A stretch of 64,000 nt of DNA from Saccharospirillum alexandrii_A (GCF_043641555.1 NZ_JBHZRJ010000003.1:186001-250000); one strand, 5' to 3'. Positions 16,280-25,710 are shown, counted from the stretch's first letter. Numbers and translations are program-made. Notes: generated from the sequence alone by a model not told the origin.

Positions 16280-17916
16280 GATGCGGTGTCCGGGGGTGGT
16301 GTTGGTTCCGGCGTGGCGTCTGCCGGTGAATAGGGGATGGTGATGATCAGTCGGCAACCCTTATGTGGCGGACTGTCGAGCCGTATTTTTCCGTTCAGCT
16401 TACCGGTGACCAGATTAAAAACGATATTCATGCCCAGGCCACTGCCACCACTGGACCGGCGGGTCGTAAAAAACGGATCGAACATGCGTTTCTGGGTATC
16501 GGGGCCCATGCCCTCTCCGTCGTCTTCATAAATCAGCTCCAGCGTCTTTTTCTGTACGCGGTTGTACAGACGGATCTGACCCGGGCGGGTGCTGTCGTCG
16601 AACCCATGAAGCAACGAATTGATGATCAGGTTGGTGATGATTTGTGCCAGTGCCCCCGGTGTCAGTTGCAGGGCAATATCGGGGTCGATGTCATTCACGA
16701 CCGTAATCGGGGTGTTTTTGTATTTTGGTTTCAGACTGGCCAGAATTTCATCGACATAAACCTGCAGATTAATGTCGCGCTGTTCATCGCTGGTCTGATC
16801 CACAGCCACTTGCTTGAACGATCGAATCAGTTGCGCCGCCCGATCCAGGTTGCTCGACAGCAGCGTGCCGGTTTCCAGGCACTCATGAAAGAACCGTTCG
16901 AGATCCGACTTGGTGAGCGTTTCGTTCTCCAGATCCCGTTGCGTCTGGCGAGCCTCTGAGGTCAGGTGGCTGGCAGCGGTAATGGAGACACCCAGTGGCG
17001 TGTTGACTTCATGGGCGACGCCGCTGACCAGATTACCCAGCGAGGCCAGCTTCTCACTTTGCAACAGCTCATCCTGGGCGATCTGGAGTTTTTCGAGCGA
17101 CTCGCTTAACTCGGTGTTGCTGCGTTGCAGCGCCTCGGTGCGCTCGCTTACGGTTGCCTCAAGCTCAGTTCGGTATTCCAGCAGTTCTTTCTCGTGCTCG
17201 ATCAGGCGGTCGCGTTGATCATTGAACGACTGATACAAGCGACCGATTTCATCCGACCGGGCTTCGAGGGATGGTTCGCGCTGCACGACCCAGGTGGAGA
17301 CGTCACCCTTGGAGGTGCGTTCGACAAAATCGGTAAACGCCTTGATCGGAACCGCGACGATGCGGTCAACCAGGGCATAGAGTCCAATCAGCAACAGAAC
17401 GATGGCCAGCACCGCGGAAATGATGACACCACCGAGCACCAGTCGAACCTGATTATCGATCAGACCATCGTCACTGCGCAGATAGATCCAGCCAATGACA
17501 GACTCAGAATTATTAAATTCATGCACGACGGGTGTGCTGATAAACAGGCTGTTGGCGTCATTCCATTCGGTACGGTCACCTCCCGGAGGCAGGTCGGTGA
17601 ACGACATGTTGTTCAGGTCGCCAAGGTTCAGGCTGATCTCACCCTCGGCGCTGCGAACGGCTACGCCCGAGATATAAGGATCGCGCAGCAGGGCGTTGGC
17701 GGCGCGGGTGACGCCGCTATCGTCAAAGGCCCACATCGATTCCTGAATAATGGGCAGCATATTGTCGAGTGAGGCGTCCACGTTCTGATTACGCAATCCC
17801 TCCATGGTCCGGTTGAGCGCGGAGTATTGCATCAAAATGGTCACCAGAATGGCGATGGCCACCCCAAGCGTGATGTAAAGCAGCAGACGGCGCGCCAGTG
17901 AAGCGTTTACAGTCAT
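16276..17916 (-). CDS. Membrane sensor histidine kinase (HAMP), partner of the HD-GYP regulator
   Basis: 546 residues. An N-terminal transmembrane segment (LLLYITLGVAIAILVTI), a roughly 140-residue periplasmic domain, a second segment (VRLVLGGVIISAVLAIVLLL), HAMP, and a coiled coil (ELEATVSERTEALQRSN) precede HisKA with the phospho-His in SGVAHEVNTPLG. HATPase boxes: NLIINSL, DDGEGMG, SGGSGLGMNI. The ligand is unknown. It is translationally coupled to the HD-GYP regulator at 14747. An in-frame ATG at 17928 would add four residues. Confidence 0.88.
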   Translation of the reverse strand: MTVNASLARRLLLYITLGVAIAILVTILMQYSALNRTMEGLRNQNVDASLDNMLPIIQESMWAFDDSGVTRAANALLRDPYISGVAVRSAEGEISLNLGDLNNMSFTDLPPGGDRTEWNDANSLFISTPVVHEFNNSESVIGWIYLRSDDGLIDNQVRLVLGGVIISAVLAIVLLLIGLYALVDRIVAVPIKAFTDFVERTSKGDVSTWVVQREPSLEARSDEIGRLYQSFNDQRDRLIEHEKELLEYRTELEATVSERTEALQRSNTELSESLEKLQIAQDELLQSEKLASLGNLVSGVAHEVNTPLGVSITAASHLTSEARQTQRDLENETLTKSDLERFFHECLETGTLLSSNLDRAAQLIRSFKQVAVDQTSDEQRDINLQVYVDEILASLKPKYKNTPITVVNDIDPDIALQLTPGALAQIITNLIINSLLHGFDDSTRPGQIRLYNRVQKKTLELIYEDDGEGMGPDTQKRMFDPFFTTRRSSGGSGLGMNIVFNLVTGKLNGKIRLDSPPHKGCRLIITIPYSPADATPEPTPPPDTAS

Positions 17917-18004
17917 GAAACAGTGCAATCCAGAAGCAAAGTCTACTTAGCGTAAACCCGCATTCAGGTTCGCGCCAGCAAACAGGCGAGGAACGAATCA
18001 ATGA

Positions 18005-18904
18005 CTACTTTTTATCCGGGTTAAAATTGTCGGGTTTGGTTTCGAGGGAAATCTCACCCAGCCCATGCAGGTAAGTGGGAGACCATTGCCCGAGCGCCTC
18101 GGCAAGCATGCGCTCGGGTGTGTCGGCCTGAACATCAAGACCGAGCCAGGGCCAGAGTTGCATCAGGTTGGCCGTGGCCTGGTTGTTGTTCAGAGCCGGC
18201 GCAAAGTTCTGTTTGCTGAGCTTTTGCCCGGCATGAACCAACACCGGAAAATGTGCATGGCTCGGGCACTCATGACCCAGTGCCCTATACAGTGCCCGCT
18301 GCCAGAAGGTAGAGCTGAGCAAATCGATGCCGCGCACGATATCGGTCATACCCTGGTCGGCGTCGTCCACCACCACGGCCAGCTGGTAGGCAAACAGACC
18401 GTCGCGCCGGCGAATCACGACATCGCCGTAGTCGCTCGCCAGTGCCGTTCGCTGCGGCCCCTGAAACAGGTCGATAAAGTCATCGTCGATGTCGGGTGCC
18501 TGAAAGCGGATGGCGGCATCGGCCCGGGGCTGGCGACAGGCGCGGCATGTGCCCGGATAAACCGCATGCCCGGCCAGCTGCTTGCGGCTGCAGCGGCACC
18601 AGAACAGCTTATCCCGGTCAGCCAAAACCTCAATGGCGTTTTGATAGGCATCATCGCGCTGGCTCTGGTGCATCACCGACGAATCCCACACCAGGCCATG
18701 AGCCTCCAGACTACGCAGAATGGCATCGCTGGCACCCGGCTGGGTTCGCGGCGGGTCCAGATCCTCAATGCGTACCCACCATTCACCGCCTTGGCGCCGG
18801 GCCTCGAGGTAGCTGACCAGCGCCGCCAGCAAAGAGCCAAGGTGCAATGGCCCGGTGGGCGAGGGGGCGAAACGCCCGCGATAGTGTGATGGCTGAGCCG
18901 TCAT
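18005..18904 (-). CDS. gluQ: Glutamyl-Q tRNA(Asp) synthetase
   Basis: Attaches glutamate to the queuosine of tRNA-Asp. 299 residues, shorter than GluRS because the anticodon-binding domain is missing, which is diagnostic. RFAPSPTGPLHLGSLLAAL is the class I HIGH region, QKLSKQN the KMSKS-like loop. The zinc site is visible: CRCSRKQL then YPGTCR (Cys-x-Cys ... Tyr ... Cys). In relatives it sits next to dksA and pcnB; here dksA is replaced by a divergent aminotransferase. ATG at 18904 is preferred; one at 18922 is possible. Confidence 0.93.
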   Translation of the reverse strand: MTAQPSHYRGRFAPSPTGPLHLGSLLAALVSYLEARRQGGEWWVRIEDLDPPRTQPGASDAILRSLEAHGLVWDSSVMHQSQRDDAYQNAIEVLADRDKLFWCRCSRKQLAGHAVYPGTCRACRQPRADAAIRFQAPDIDDDFIDLFQGPQRTALASDYGDVVIRRRDGLFAYQLAVVVDDADQGMTDIVRGIDLLSSTFWQRALYRALGHECPSHAHFPVLVHAGQKLSKQNFAPALNNNQATANLMQLWPWLGLDVQADTPERMLAEALGQWSPTYLHGLGEISLETKPDNFNPDKK

Positions 18905-19011
18905 GCTGGCCAGGTTCTCCATTAAAGACAGTGAATAGCGCGCTGGTATTGGACTGGACGTTACCGATTCTGCATTATGCCCACGGTTTTCAGTCTTTGC
19001 AGGTAGCAGTT

Positions 19012-20202
19012 ATGTCCGCCAACCGGCTTGCCGATCGTACCCGACACATCGCACCCTTTCACGTTATGGGCGTGCTCGCCAAAGCCCGGGCCATGGAAGC
19101 CGAAGGGCGTTCCGTGATAAGCCTGTTCGTTGGTGAGCCGGATTTTGGAACGCCCGAGGCTATCATAAAGGCGGGCCAGCAAGCATTGGCGGACGGGCAC
19201 ACTGGCTATACCGCGGCCATGGGCATACCCGCACTGCGTGCCGCCATTGCCGAACGCTACCAGCGCTGGCACGGCATTACCGTCGATCCGGCACGTATCG
19301 CGGTAACCCCGGGCGGTTCCAGCGCTTTGTTACTGGCATTTGCGGCCACCATCGACCCGGGCAAGAGGGTGTTGCTGCCGGAACCGGGCTATCCCTGTAA
19401 CCGGCATTTTCTGCAGGTGCTCAATGGTCAGGGTGTTTCGGTGCCGCTGTCGAGCGATGGCTTGCGACTGGATATTGATGCCCTCGAAGCCGCTGTGACT
19501 GAAGACACCACCGGTCTGCTGCTGGCGTCGCCCTGCAACCCGACAGGTCAGGTATTATCCCGCGAAGAGTGGACCGCTGCTTCAAACTTTGCCCGCCGTC
19601 ACGATCTGTCTTTGTTTGCCGACGAAATCTATCACGGTCTGACCTTTACCGAGGCATTGCCGCCGACCGCACTGGCAGTGAACGACGATGCCTGGGTCAC
19701 CCAAAGCTTCTCGAAATTCTATGGCATGACGGGCTGGCGACTGGGTTGGGTCGTTGTACCGGACTACGCAGTTGACGCTGCAGAACGCCTGGCGCAAAAC
19801 CTGTTTCTGTCGGCCCCTGCGATGGCCCAACAAGCTGCATTGACCGCTTTTACCCCCGAAGTAGAGAAAGAATGTTTCGCCCGCGCTGCCGAACTCAAGG
19901 CACGTCGGGATACACTGGCACCGGCCATTGAAGCGCTGGGATTACCGCTGTTGGCTCAACCGGATGGTGCTTTTTACCTCTATGTGGATGTGTCATCGGT
20001 TTGTGACGATGCCAAGGACTGGTGCCAGCAGTTGCTGGAAGAGACCGGCGTGGCAATCGCCCCGGGGCTGGATTTTGGTGGGGTTACTGAGCACAGTGCG
20101 GTGCGTATTGCTTACACCGTTTCGATATCTCGCCTGGAAGAAGCAGTTAGTCGAATCGGAGACTTTCTGGCGCGGCATCCTTATCTGGCACGAGGTCGCT
20201 GA
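19012..20202 (+). CDS. PLP-dependent class I/II aminotransferase
   Basis: 396 residues, fold type I. LFVGEPDFGTPEAI near the N-terminus, SPCNPTGQV and the PLP lysine in SQSFSKFYGMTGWRLGW, then RIAYTVS with the carboxylate-binding Arg. Family members convert aspartate, alanine, aromatic or branched substrates; the exact substrate cannot be read here. ATG at 19012 is chosen because translation-like similarity begins with MSANRLADRTRHIAPFHVM; an open frame from 18847 overlaps gluQ on the other strand and is unlikely. Divergent from gluQ. Confidence 0.88.
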   Translation: MSANRLADRTRHIAPFHVMGVLAKARAMEAEGRSVISLFVGEPDFGTPEAIIKAGQQALADGHTGYTAAMGIPALRAAIAERYQRWHGITVDPARIAVTPGGSSALLLAFAATIDPGKRVLLPEPGYPCNRHFLQVLNGQGVSVPLSSDGLRLDIDALEAAVTEDTTGLLLASPCNPTGQVLSREEWTAASNFARRHDLSLFADEIYHGLTFTEALPPTALAVNDDAWVTQSFSKFYGMTGWRLGWVVVPDYAVDAAERLAQNLFLSAPAMAQQAALTAFTPEVEKECFARAAELKARRDTLAPAIEALGLPLLAQPDGAFYLYVDVSSVCDDAKDWCQQLLEETGVAIAPGLDFGGVTEHSAVRIAYTVSISRLEEAVSRIGDFLARHPYLARGR

Positions 20203-20300
20203 GTGCCAGAGTTCAGAGGTTGTTCCAGCTCAGGTGCCAGTAAGTCGTGTCGGCCACCGGGTGACCGACACTTGGTGTGCAGGTCAATTCCAAATTTCGA

Positions 20301-20636
20301 TCAAGTGCTAATTTCTTTTTCAGGAACCAGATATAAAACCTCATCCCGTACAGTAAATTCAGCCGGCTTCAAATAGTCCCCCTGGCAAGGGCCAGACAAA
20401 CAATGGCCCGTTTCTATTTCAAACAGAGCACCGTGGGTGGAGCACTGGATCAGGGCGCCGTCGAGATCCAGAAAATCGTTTTCCTGAAATTCCAGCTCAA
20501 CGCTCAGATGCGGGCATTCATTGTGGTAGACGAAAATGTCCCCGTCCTTGCGCACCGCGAATACCGGTTTGTCGGTGATGTTGAAGCCGAGTGACTCGCC
20601 TTCGTTCAGGTCGTGAACAGAGCAAAGTTCGATCAT
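20301..20636 (-). CDS. Rieske-type [2Fe-2S] protein
   Basis: A small soluble Rieske ferredoxin, 111 residues. Cluster ligands are NECPHLS (Cys-x-His) and QCSTHGALFEI (Cys-x2-His). It resembles the NirD/ferredoxin class that serves oxygenases or reductases; no oxygenase is adjacent. AGGAG lies 7 bases before the ATG at 20636, which decides this start over one at 20663. It follows hmuV by 30 bp on the same strand, so a role in heme or iron handling is possible but only inferred. Confidence 0.85.
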   Translation of the reverse strand: MIELCSVHDLNEGESLGFNITDKPVFAVRKDGDIFVYHNECPHLSVELEFQENDFLDLDGALIQCSTHGALFEIETGHCLSGPCQGDYLKPAEFTVRDEVLYLVPEKEIST

Positions 20637-20666
20637 TGAGACTCCTGGTTCAAAATGGCTCATGGG

Positions 20667-21446
20667 TTAATCCGGAATGATCAGCGGGCAATCGTGACGC
20701 GGGTGGCGTTGCACGGTGACCGCCAGATCGAAATATCGCTGAAGTGTATCGGTTTGGAAAGCCTGGTCGGGCGTGCCCTGCTCAACAATATGCCCCTGAT
20801 GCATCAGCACCACTTGATCGGCGTAACGGGCCGCCAGGTTGAGGTCGTGTACCACCAAGAGAATCCCCACCTCGCGCCGGGCAAAGTGTTGCACGGCTTT
20901 GAACAGAGCCTGTTGATGGCTCAGGTCCAGCCCGGTAGTGGGCTCGTCGAGCAGCAGGAAACAGGGGCCTTCCGGCTGGGTTTCCCAGATTTGGGCCAGC
21001 ACCCGGGCCAGGTGAACGCGCTGTCGTTCGCCGCCGCTGATGTCATCGATGCTGCGTTTGCTGAACTGGCTCAGGTCACACAGCGCCAGCGCCTCCTGCA
21101 CGATCTGGCTATCTCGCTGATGACCGGTGCCATGGGGGTAACGGCCGAGTGTGACCACTTCTTCGACCCGAAATTCGAAATTCAGTGCATGCTGCTGCGG
21201 CAGGACAGAGAGCAAACGGGCTCTGTCCTGCCCCTCCCAGTCGTGGATTGGTTTGTCATGGAGGGTAACCGTGCCCTGCTCTGGCGTGAGTTCGCCGCTC
21301 AGGGCTTTTAGCAAGGTGCTCTTGCCAGCGCCGTTTTGCCCGATCAGGGCGGTGATCTTGCCCGGCGCTACCCTAATCGAAACATCCGTGAGTACGGGCT
21401 GGCCCGGAATCAGGCTCAGCGTCAGCTGATCGGCGCGCAACGTCAT
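20667..21446 (-). CDS. hmuV: Hemin import ATP-binding protein
   Basis: ABC ATPase, 259 residues. Walker A GQNGAGKSTLL, signature ISGGERQRVHLARVL, Walker B CFLLLDEPTTGLD, and the H-loop VVHDLN. The HmuV hallmarks LPQQHALNFEFRVEEVV and a C-terminal RHPRHDCPLII stretch point to heme rather than B12 or siderophore import. The start overlaps the end of the permease gene (ATGA). No periplasmic heme-binding protein (HmuT) gene is adjacent. Confidence 0.85.
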   Translation of the reverse strand: MTLRADQLTLSLIPGQPVLTDVSIRVAPGKITALIGQNGAGKSTLLKALSGELTPEQGTVTLHDKPIHDWEGQDRARLLSVLPQQHALNFEFRVEEVVTLGRYPHGTGHQRDSQIVQEALALCDLSQFSKRSIDDISGGERQRVHLARVLAQIWETQPEGPCFLLLDEPTTGLDLSHQQALFKAVQHFARREVGILLVVHDLNLAARYADQVVLMHQGHIVEQGTPDQAFQTDTLQRYFDLAVTVQRHPRHDCPLIIPD

Positions 21447-22465
21447 GACAACCGGCCCCGCTGGCGATGGATTAAATAGATGAAAAACGGTCCGCCGAGC
21501 AAGGAGGTAATGATACCCACCGGCAGTTCAGCCGGGCTCAAGACGGAGCGGGCCAGCCAGTCGGCCCACAGGGTGAGCAGGGCACCCAGTGCCAGGCTGA
21601 GTGGTAGCAACCGACGGTGGTCGGCACCGGTCAGCATGCGCACGATGTGCGGCACGACCAGGCCAATGAAACCGATGATGCCGGTAAAGGCAACGGCGGC
21701 ACCCACCCCGGCAGCGCTGAGATAGACAATGCGTCGTTTCAGCACTGGCACATCAAAGCCCAGGTGGCGACATTCGGATTCACCCAGTAACAGGGCGTTA
21801 AGCGGTCGCCATAGCCGGTAAGCGAGCGGGGCGATGATGGCCAGCACCGCTGCGGTGATCGCCACGCCCGACCAGCTGGCCGCCGCAAAGCTGCCCAGGC
21901 TCCAGAACGTCAGGGTGCGCAATTGCTCATTGGTGGCCAGATAGGCGCAGAGACCAATGCCGGCGGCGGCCACCATATTGAAGGCAACGCCCGCGAGAAT
22001 CAGCCGCAGAGGTGAGTAATGGCTGCTTTGCCCAATCAGCATGACCAGCCGTGTCGCGGCCAGGCCACCGCCAAAAGCGACCAGGGGTAGCAGAAAGGGT
22101 CGCAAAGCAGCGGGCAGGGCATTGGGCAGGTTACTGGCCAGAACCAGAACAACGACGACCATCAGCGTAGCGCCGCTGGATACCCCCATTAAACCGGGCT
22201 CGGCCAGGGGGTTGCGAAACAGCCCCTGAATCAGAACACCGCAGACCGCCAGCAGCGCGCCCACACAGAGTGCCAGCAGGGTTCTGGGAATGCGGATTTG
22301 CCAGAGAATCAGCCCCTGTAAATCGTCGCCAGGGCCGGTAAAGAGGTGTTTCAACAGAGCGGACCAGGGCAGATGCGTGGGGCCGGTCGCCAGACTGGCA
22401 AGCAGCGTGACCGCGAACACCCCGAGCAGCCCAGCCCACAGCCAGGCTGCGGGCAATTGCTTCAT
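21443..22465 (-). CDS. hmuU: Hemin/iron ABC transporter permease (FecCD family)
   Basis: 340 residues with about 9-10 hydrophobic helices. Family marks include LWQIRIPRTLLALCVGALLA, the coupling motif GIIGFIGLVVPHIVRM and GADHRRLLPLSLALGA. ATG at 22465 overlaps the TGA of the upstream cyclase-like gene (ATGA), giving a three-gene coupled unit with hmuV. Substrate assignment follows HmuV. Confidence 0.85.
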   Translation of the reverse strand: MKQLPAAWLWAGLLGVFAVTLLASLATGPTHLPWSALLKHLFTGPGDDLQGLILWQIRIPRTLLALCVGALLAVCGVLIQGLFRNPLAEPGLMGVSSGATLMVVVVLVLASNLPNALPAALRPFLLPLVAFGGGLAATRLVMLIGQSSHYSPLRLILAGVAFNMVAAAGIGLCAYLATNEQLRTLTFWSLGSFAAASWSGVAITAAVLAIIAPLAYRLWRPLNALLLGESECRHLGFDVPVLKRRIVYLSAAGVGAAVAFTGIIGFIGLVVPHIVRMLTGADHRRLLPLSLALGALLTLWADWLARSVLSPAELPVGIITSLLGGPFFIYLIHRQRGRLS

Positions 22466-23850
22466 TGCGCCTCCAGCAGCGTGCGTGCCTGCGAGCGCAG
22501 CAATTGATCCTGGTTGCCGCTGATGGCATCGAGTTCCCACACTTCCAGCCGGGAACCGTCAGACAGGGTGACATCGCGCACCAGTGATACCTCGATGCTG
22601 CGGTTCAGCTCAGCATCCTGCAACATGGGTTCGGCCAAGTAGAGCGTATCGCGGGGCTGCAGGGCGCTGACCTGTTGCAACCACTGGGAGGCATCGCCAG
22701 CAACCAGAGGCAGGGGGATGCCGTGCTTGGTGGTTCTGGAAACAAAGGCTGGGCCTGCGCTTAGCGAATAGCCAAAACTGGGCTGCTGCCGGTGCGATTG
22801 CTGGTGCAACTGCTCGGCGGCCATTTGCAGTACCCGGGCCGCGCAGACGGCGTTCATGGCGTAATGGTCTTCGTCGCTTAGGCCAAAGACCAGGGTGAAG
22901 CCTTCGGGCAGCAGCACGCCTCCATAAAGCTCACCCACCTGGGTGATCAGGTGTTCATACCGTGCCCAAAGCCCCTGCAACTGGTGAGCATCGTAATGGC
23001 GGGTCAGGGCATCCCAGTTGTGGCATTGCACATTGAGCAGAGCAACATCGCAGTAAGCCCCTTTTTCACCCACCAGATGGGTCTGCTCAAGCAGGCGTTC
23101 TGCCTCGGCGGAATCGGTTGAGGTGGCCAGGGTGCGCAGCACCTGGGCGTTGCGATCCAGCGAATTGCTCAGGCGTTGCACCAGCATGCGGATCTGGTGT
23201 TCGGGCGGGCCGCTGAACGCATCGCGCCACTCGGGTATCTGCTCACTCAGTTGGGTGGCGAGCTTCTGGGTCGCCTGATCCTGCAGGCGGGTCCGCCAGC
23301 CAATCAGACCCGCCGCCAAGGCCAGGGCCAGCAGGTTGAATAGAAACCAGGCGCGGTAAGCGCGTTCCTGCCAGGAACGCAGGGGCTGGTCATCGAGTTG
23401 TATTTCAACGTTGCCAAGCAAATCGGACTCAAAATAGACCGGATGGCTGAACCGGTCGATGGCATCGGGGTTGCGGCCACCGGGACGCGACGTCAGTGTT
23501 ATGTCCTGGCTGGTTGAGTTCAGGCTGGCATTGAACACCAGTGGTTCTTCAGCGGTGCGATTCAGTAGCAGGCTGATGGCCAGCCGGTCGCCGCGTTGCA
23601 GGGGCGCGGCAATGTCGAACGCTAGAGTGCGGGCCAGGCTCTCGCCGAGGCGCTGGCCAGCCTGCGTCAGAGCATCGCTGGCCGGCTGATACCAGAACAG
23701 CCAGAGCATCAGATTCACCATGACCAACAGCGCCAGCGTAAAGCCGGTTAGCGGTTGCCACAGCCAGCGTAGCCAGTGTTGGGACAACAGGCCTTTGGCC
23801 GCGTGGCGGGCGTCTGGTTGTGTCTGGGGAGTGCGCGTGTCTGCCGTCAT
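22462..23850 (-). CDS. Membrane protein with YtjB/AhpA-like N-terminus and degenerate cyclase-like C-terminus
   Basis: 462 residues. One transmembrane helix near 35-55 (LTGFTLALLVMVNLMLWLFW), a periplasmic region to about residue 165, a second helix (AWFLFNLLALALAAGLIGW), then a cytoplasmic class III nucleotidyl-cyclase-like domain from about 265 (CDVALLNVQCHNWDALT). The usual metal-binding Asp of that first strand is replaced (NVQ), so the domain is probably not catalytic. A similar protein lies beside serB and fimX in Pseudomonas (I recall an AhpA/YtjB annotation). Here it overlaps hmuU by four bases. Function unknown. Confidence 0.7.
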   Translation of the reverse strand: MTADTRTPQTQPDARHAAKGLLSQHWLRWLWQPLTGFTLALLVMVNLMLWLFWYQPASDALTQAGQRLGESLARTLAFDIAAPLQRGDRLAISLLLNRTAEEPLVFNASLNSTSQDITLTSRPGGRNPDAIDRFSHPVYFESDLLGNVEIQLDDQPLRSWQERAYRAWFLFNLLALALAAGLIGWRTRLQDQATQKLATQLSEQIPEWRDAFSGPPEHQIRMLVQRLSNSLDRNAQVLRTLATSTDSAEAERLLEQTHLVGEKGAYCDVALLNVQCHNWDALTRHYDAHQLQGLWARYEHLITQVGELYGGVLLPEGFTLVFGLSDEDHYAMNAVCAARVLQMAAEQLHQQSHRQQPSFGYSLSAGPAFVSRTTKHGIPLPLVAGDASQWLQQVSALQPRDTLYLAEPMLQDAELNRSIEVSLVRDVTLSDGSRLEVWELDAISGNQDQLLRSQARTLLEAQ

Positions 23851-24119
23851 ACTGGGTGTCGGGTTGCTCTGGTGGTGAAATAAGTCCGGGCCCGGTGTTC
23901 GGAACTTCCTTAATTGTTCCGCGGCGTCCCAGTCGATACAATACCGCGGCCTGTCACCATGGTGGCAGCCGCAGCCCGGTCAGCTGAGCCCCTGTTTGCC
24001 TGTGGGGAGCGCCTGCCGTGCTCAAGGCGGCTATGGTAGCGGTATTTCGGGCTATAAAGAACCCGCGGTTCAGTGAATCCGCACAGTCCACACCCTGTCC
24101 CAATCAATGAGGAAACAGC

Positions 24120-24299
24120 ATGAGTAATTCGGTAGAGCAGTTGCACGCCCAACTGAGTCAGATCAAGAAGGGCCTGTTTATGATGGGTCCGGACCGGGTT
24201 CGCGCCATGTCCACCCACGAGACGGAAGACCTGATCGTTGAGTTGCAAACCGTTACCGACCAGGCGCTGGCTGAACTGGCCAATCTGAAGAGCGAGTAA
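24120..24299 (+). CDS. Small conserved-looking protein, 59 residues, upstream of serB
   Basis: ATG at 24120 has GAGG eight bases upstream and the frame ends at TAA 24297-24299. The product is rich in charged residues and leucines (MSNSVEQLHAQLSQIKKGLF ... LIVELQTVTDQALAELANLK) and looks like a short helical or coiled-coil protein without a signal peptide. It ends 24 bp before serB on the same strand, so the two are probably co-transcribed. I do not recognise the family. Confidence 0.65.
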   Translation: MSNSVEQLHAQLSQIKKGLFMMGPDRVRAMSTHETEDLIVELQTVTDQALAELANLKSE

Positions 24300-24323
24300 T
24301 TCCACCGACCGGAGCCGTGCCTG

Positions 24324-25535
24324 GTGAGTTCCATTTTAATGTTAAAGGTGAGTGGTCACGACCGCATGGGTCTGACCGCAGAGCTCACCACAACGCTGGC
24401 TGAATTCGGCGTCATCCTCCTCGACATGGGCCAGTCGGTCATTCACGACCAGGTCTCCCTGGGCATGTTGCTGCAATTGCCCGAGGGCGCCGACACGTCG
24501 GGCGTGCTCAAGGAAATACTGTTCAAGGCCCACGAGCTGGGCATTCATGCCCGTTTCACCCCGGTCGAAGAACCCGCCTACACCGACTGGGTTGGCCAGC
24601 AGGGCAAAGACCGTTATGTGCTCACCTTGCTGGCGCGGCGCATCACTGCCGAGCAGCTGGCCCGGGTATCTACCGTGGTCAGTGAGCAGGGACTGAACAT
24701 TCAGGACATTACCCGTCTGACCGGTCGAATCCCGCTGGATGCACCGGCAGACAGTGGCAAAGCCTGCATAGAACTGACACTGCGCGGGCAACCGAGCAAT
24801 CCGGATGCCCTGCGTCTGGCGTTTCTGGACATCAGCAGCCAGCTCGACATCGACGTCGCCTTTCAGCAAGACACCGTCTACCGGCGCAACCGCCGCCTGG
24901 TGTGCTTCGATATGGATTCAACGCTGATCGAAACCGAAGTGATTGACGAACTTGCCCGTGCGGCCGGGGTAGGCGAGCAAGTAGCGGCCATTACTGAACG
25001 GGCGATGTCCGGCGAGCTCGATTTTCAGCAAAGTTTCCGGCAGCGCATGGCGTTGTTGAAAGGGCTGGATGAATCGGTGCTGGCCGGCATTGCAGCAAAA
25101 TTGCCGATTACCGAGGGCGCCGAGCGGCTGATTCGGACGTTGCGGGCCTATGGCTTCAAAACCGCGATTCTGTCGGGCGGTTTTACCTATTTTGGTCACT
25201 ATCTGCAGCAGCGTCTCGGCATCGACTATGTGTACGCCAACGAACTCGAAATTGCCGATGGCCGGGTAACCGGCGAAGTGAAAGGCGTTATTGTAGACGG
25301 TGCCCGCAAGGCTGAGCTGCTGCACGAACTGGCGCAACGGGAAGGTATTCAACTGGAACAAACCATCGCCGTGGGTGATGGTGCCAACGATCTACCGATG
25401 CTCAGCCAGGCTGGCCTCGGCATTGCCTTTCGCGCTAAACCCATCGTGCGGGAAAGCGCGCGACATGCGATTTCTACTCTGGGGCTGGATGCGGTGTTGT
25501 ATCTGCTTGGATTTCGGGATCAGGACATACACTGA
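24324..25535 (+). CDS. serB: Phosphoserine phosphatase with ACT domains
   Basis: Last step of serine synthesis. 403 residues: two ACT-like regions in 1-175 (LKVSGHDRMGLTAEL at the start), then a HAD phosphatase with the nucleophile in CFDMDSTLIETE, Ser/Thr in AILSGGFTYF, and GDGANDLPML. Translation begins at GTG 24324 (GTG AGT TCC) after CCGGAGCC; the ATG six codons later would cut the first ACT strand. Neighbours match the Pseudomonas serB-fimX region. Confidence 0.95.
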   Translation: MSSILMLKVSGHDRMGLTAELTTTLAEFGVILLDMGQSVIHDQVSLGMLLQLPEGADTSGVLKEILFKAHELGIHARFTPVEEPAYTDWVGQQGKDRYVLTLLARRITAEQLARVSTVVSEQGLNIQDITRLTGRIPLDAPADSGKACIELTLRGQPSNPDALRLAFLDISSQLDIDVAFQQDTVYRRNRRLVCFDMDSTLIETEVIDELARAAGVGEQVAAITERAMSGELDFQQSFRQRMALLKGLDESVLAGIAAKLPITEGAERLIRTLRAYGFKTAILSGGFTYFGHYLQQRLGIDYVYANELEIADGRVTGEVKGVIVDGARKAELLHELAQREGIQLEQTIAVGDGANDLPMLSQAGLGIAFRAKPIVRESARHAISTLGLDAVLYLLGFRDQDIH

Positions 25536-25605
25536 ATTAAAACCATACCTTATGCTGGCTGATGGTTATTTACTTAAGTTTAGGGTTTTGCCTAGGAGTT
25601 AAGCG

Positions 25606-25710
25606 ACGGATGCCGGGTGTGCCTCTGTGGGGGAGTCCGCAGCAGGGATGCTGCGGTCTAGGCTCCATGGATGGATCCACGCCGACCCCACAGGGGCATA
25701 TCCGGTACCC
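25606..25710. repeat. Palindromic repeat element, copy R2
   Basis: Arms TGCCGGGTGTGCCTCTGTGGGG and its imperfect complement (CCCCACAGGGGCATATCCGG) enclose CCGCAGCA-GGGA-TGCTGCGG and TCCA-TGGA-TGGA. Weaker outer similarity to copy R5 continues on both sides to about 25571 and 25760. It lies between the convergent 3' ends of serB and fimX, 64 bp from the fimX stop. Confidence 0.85.
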
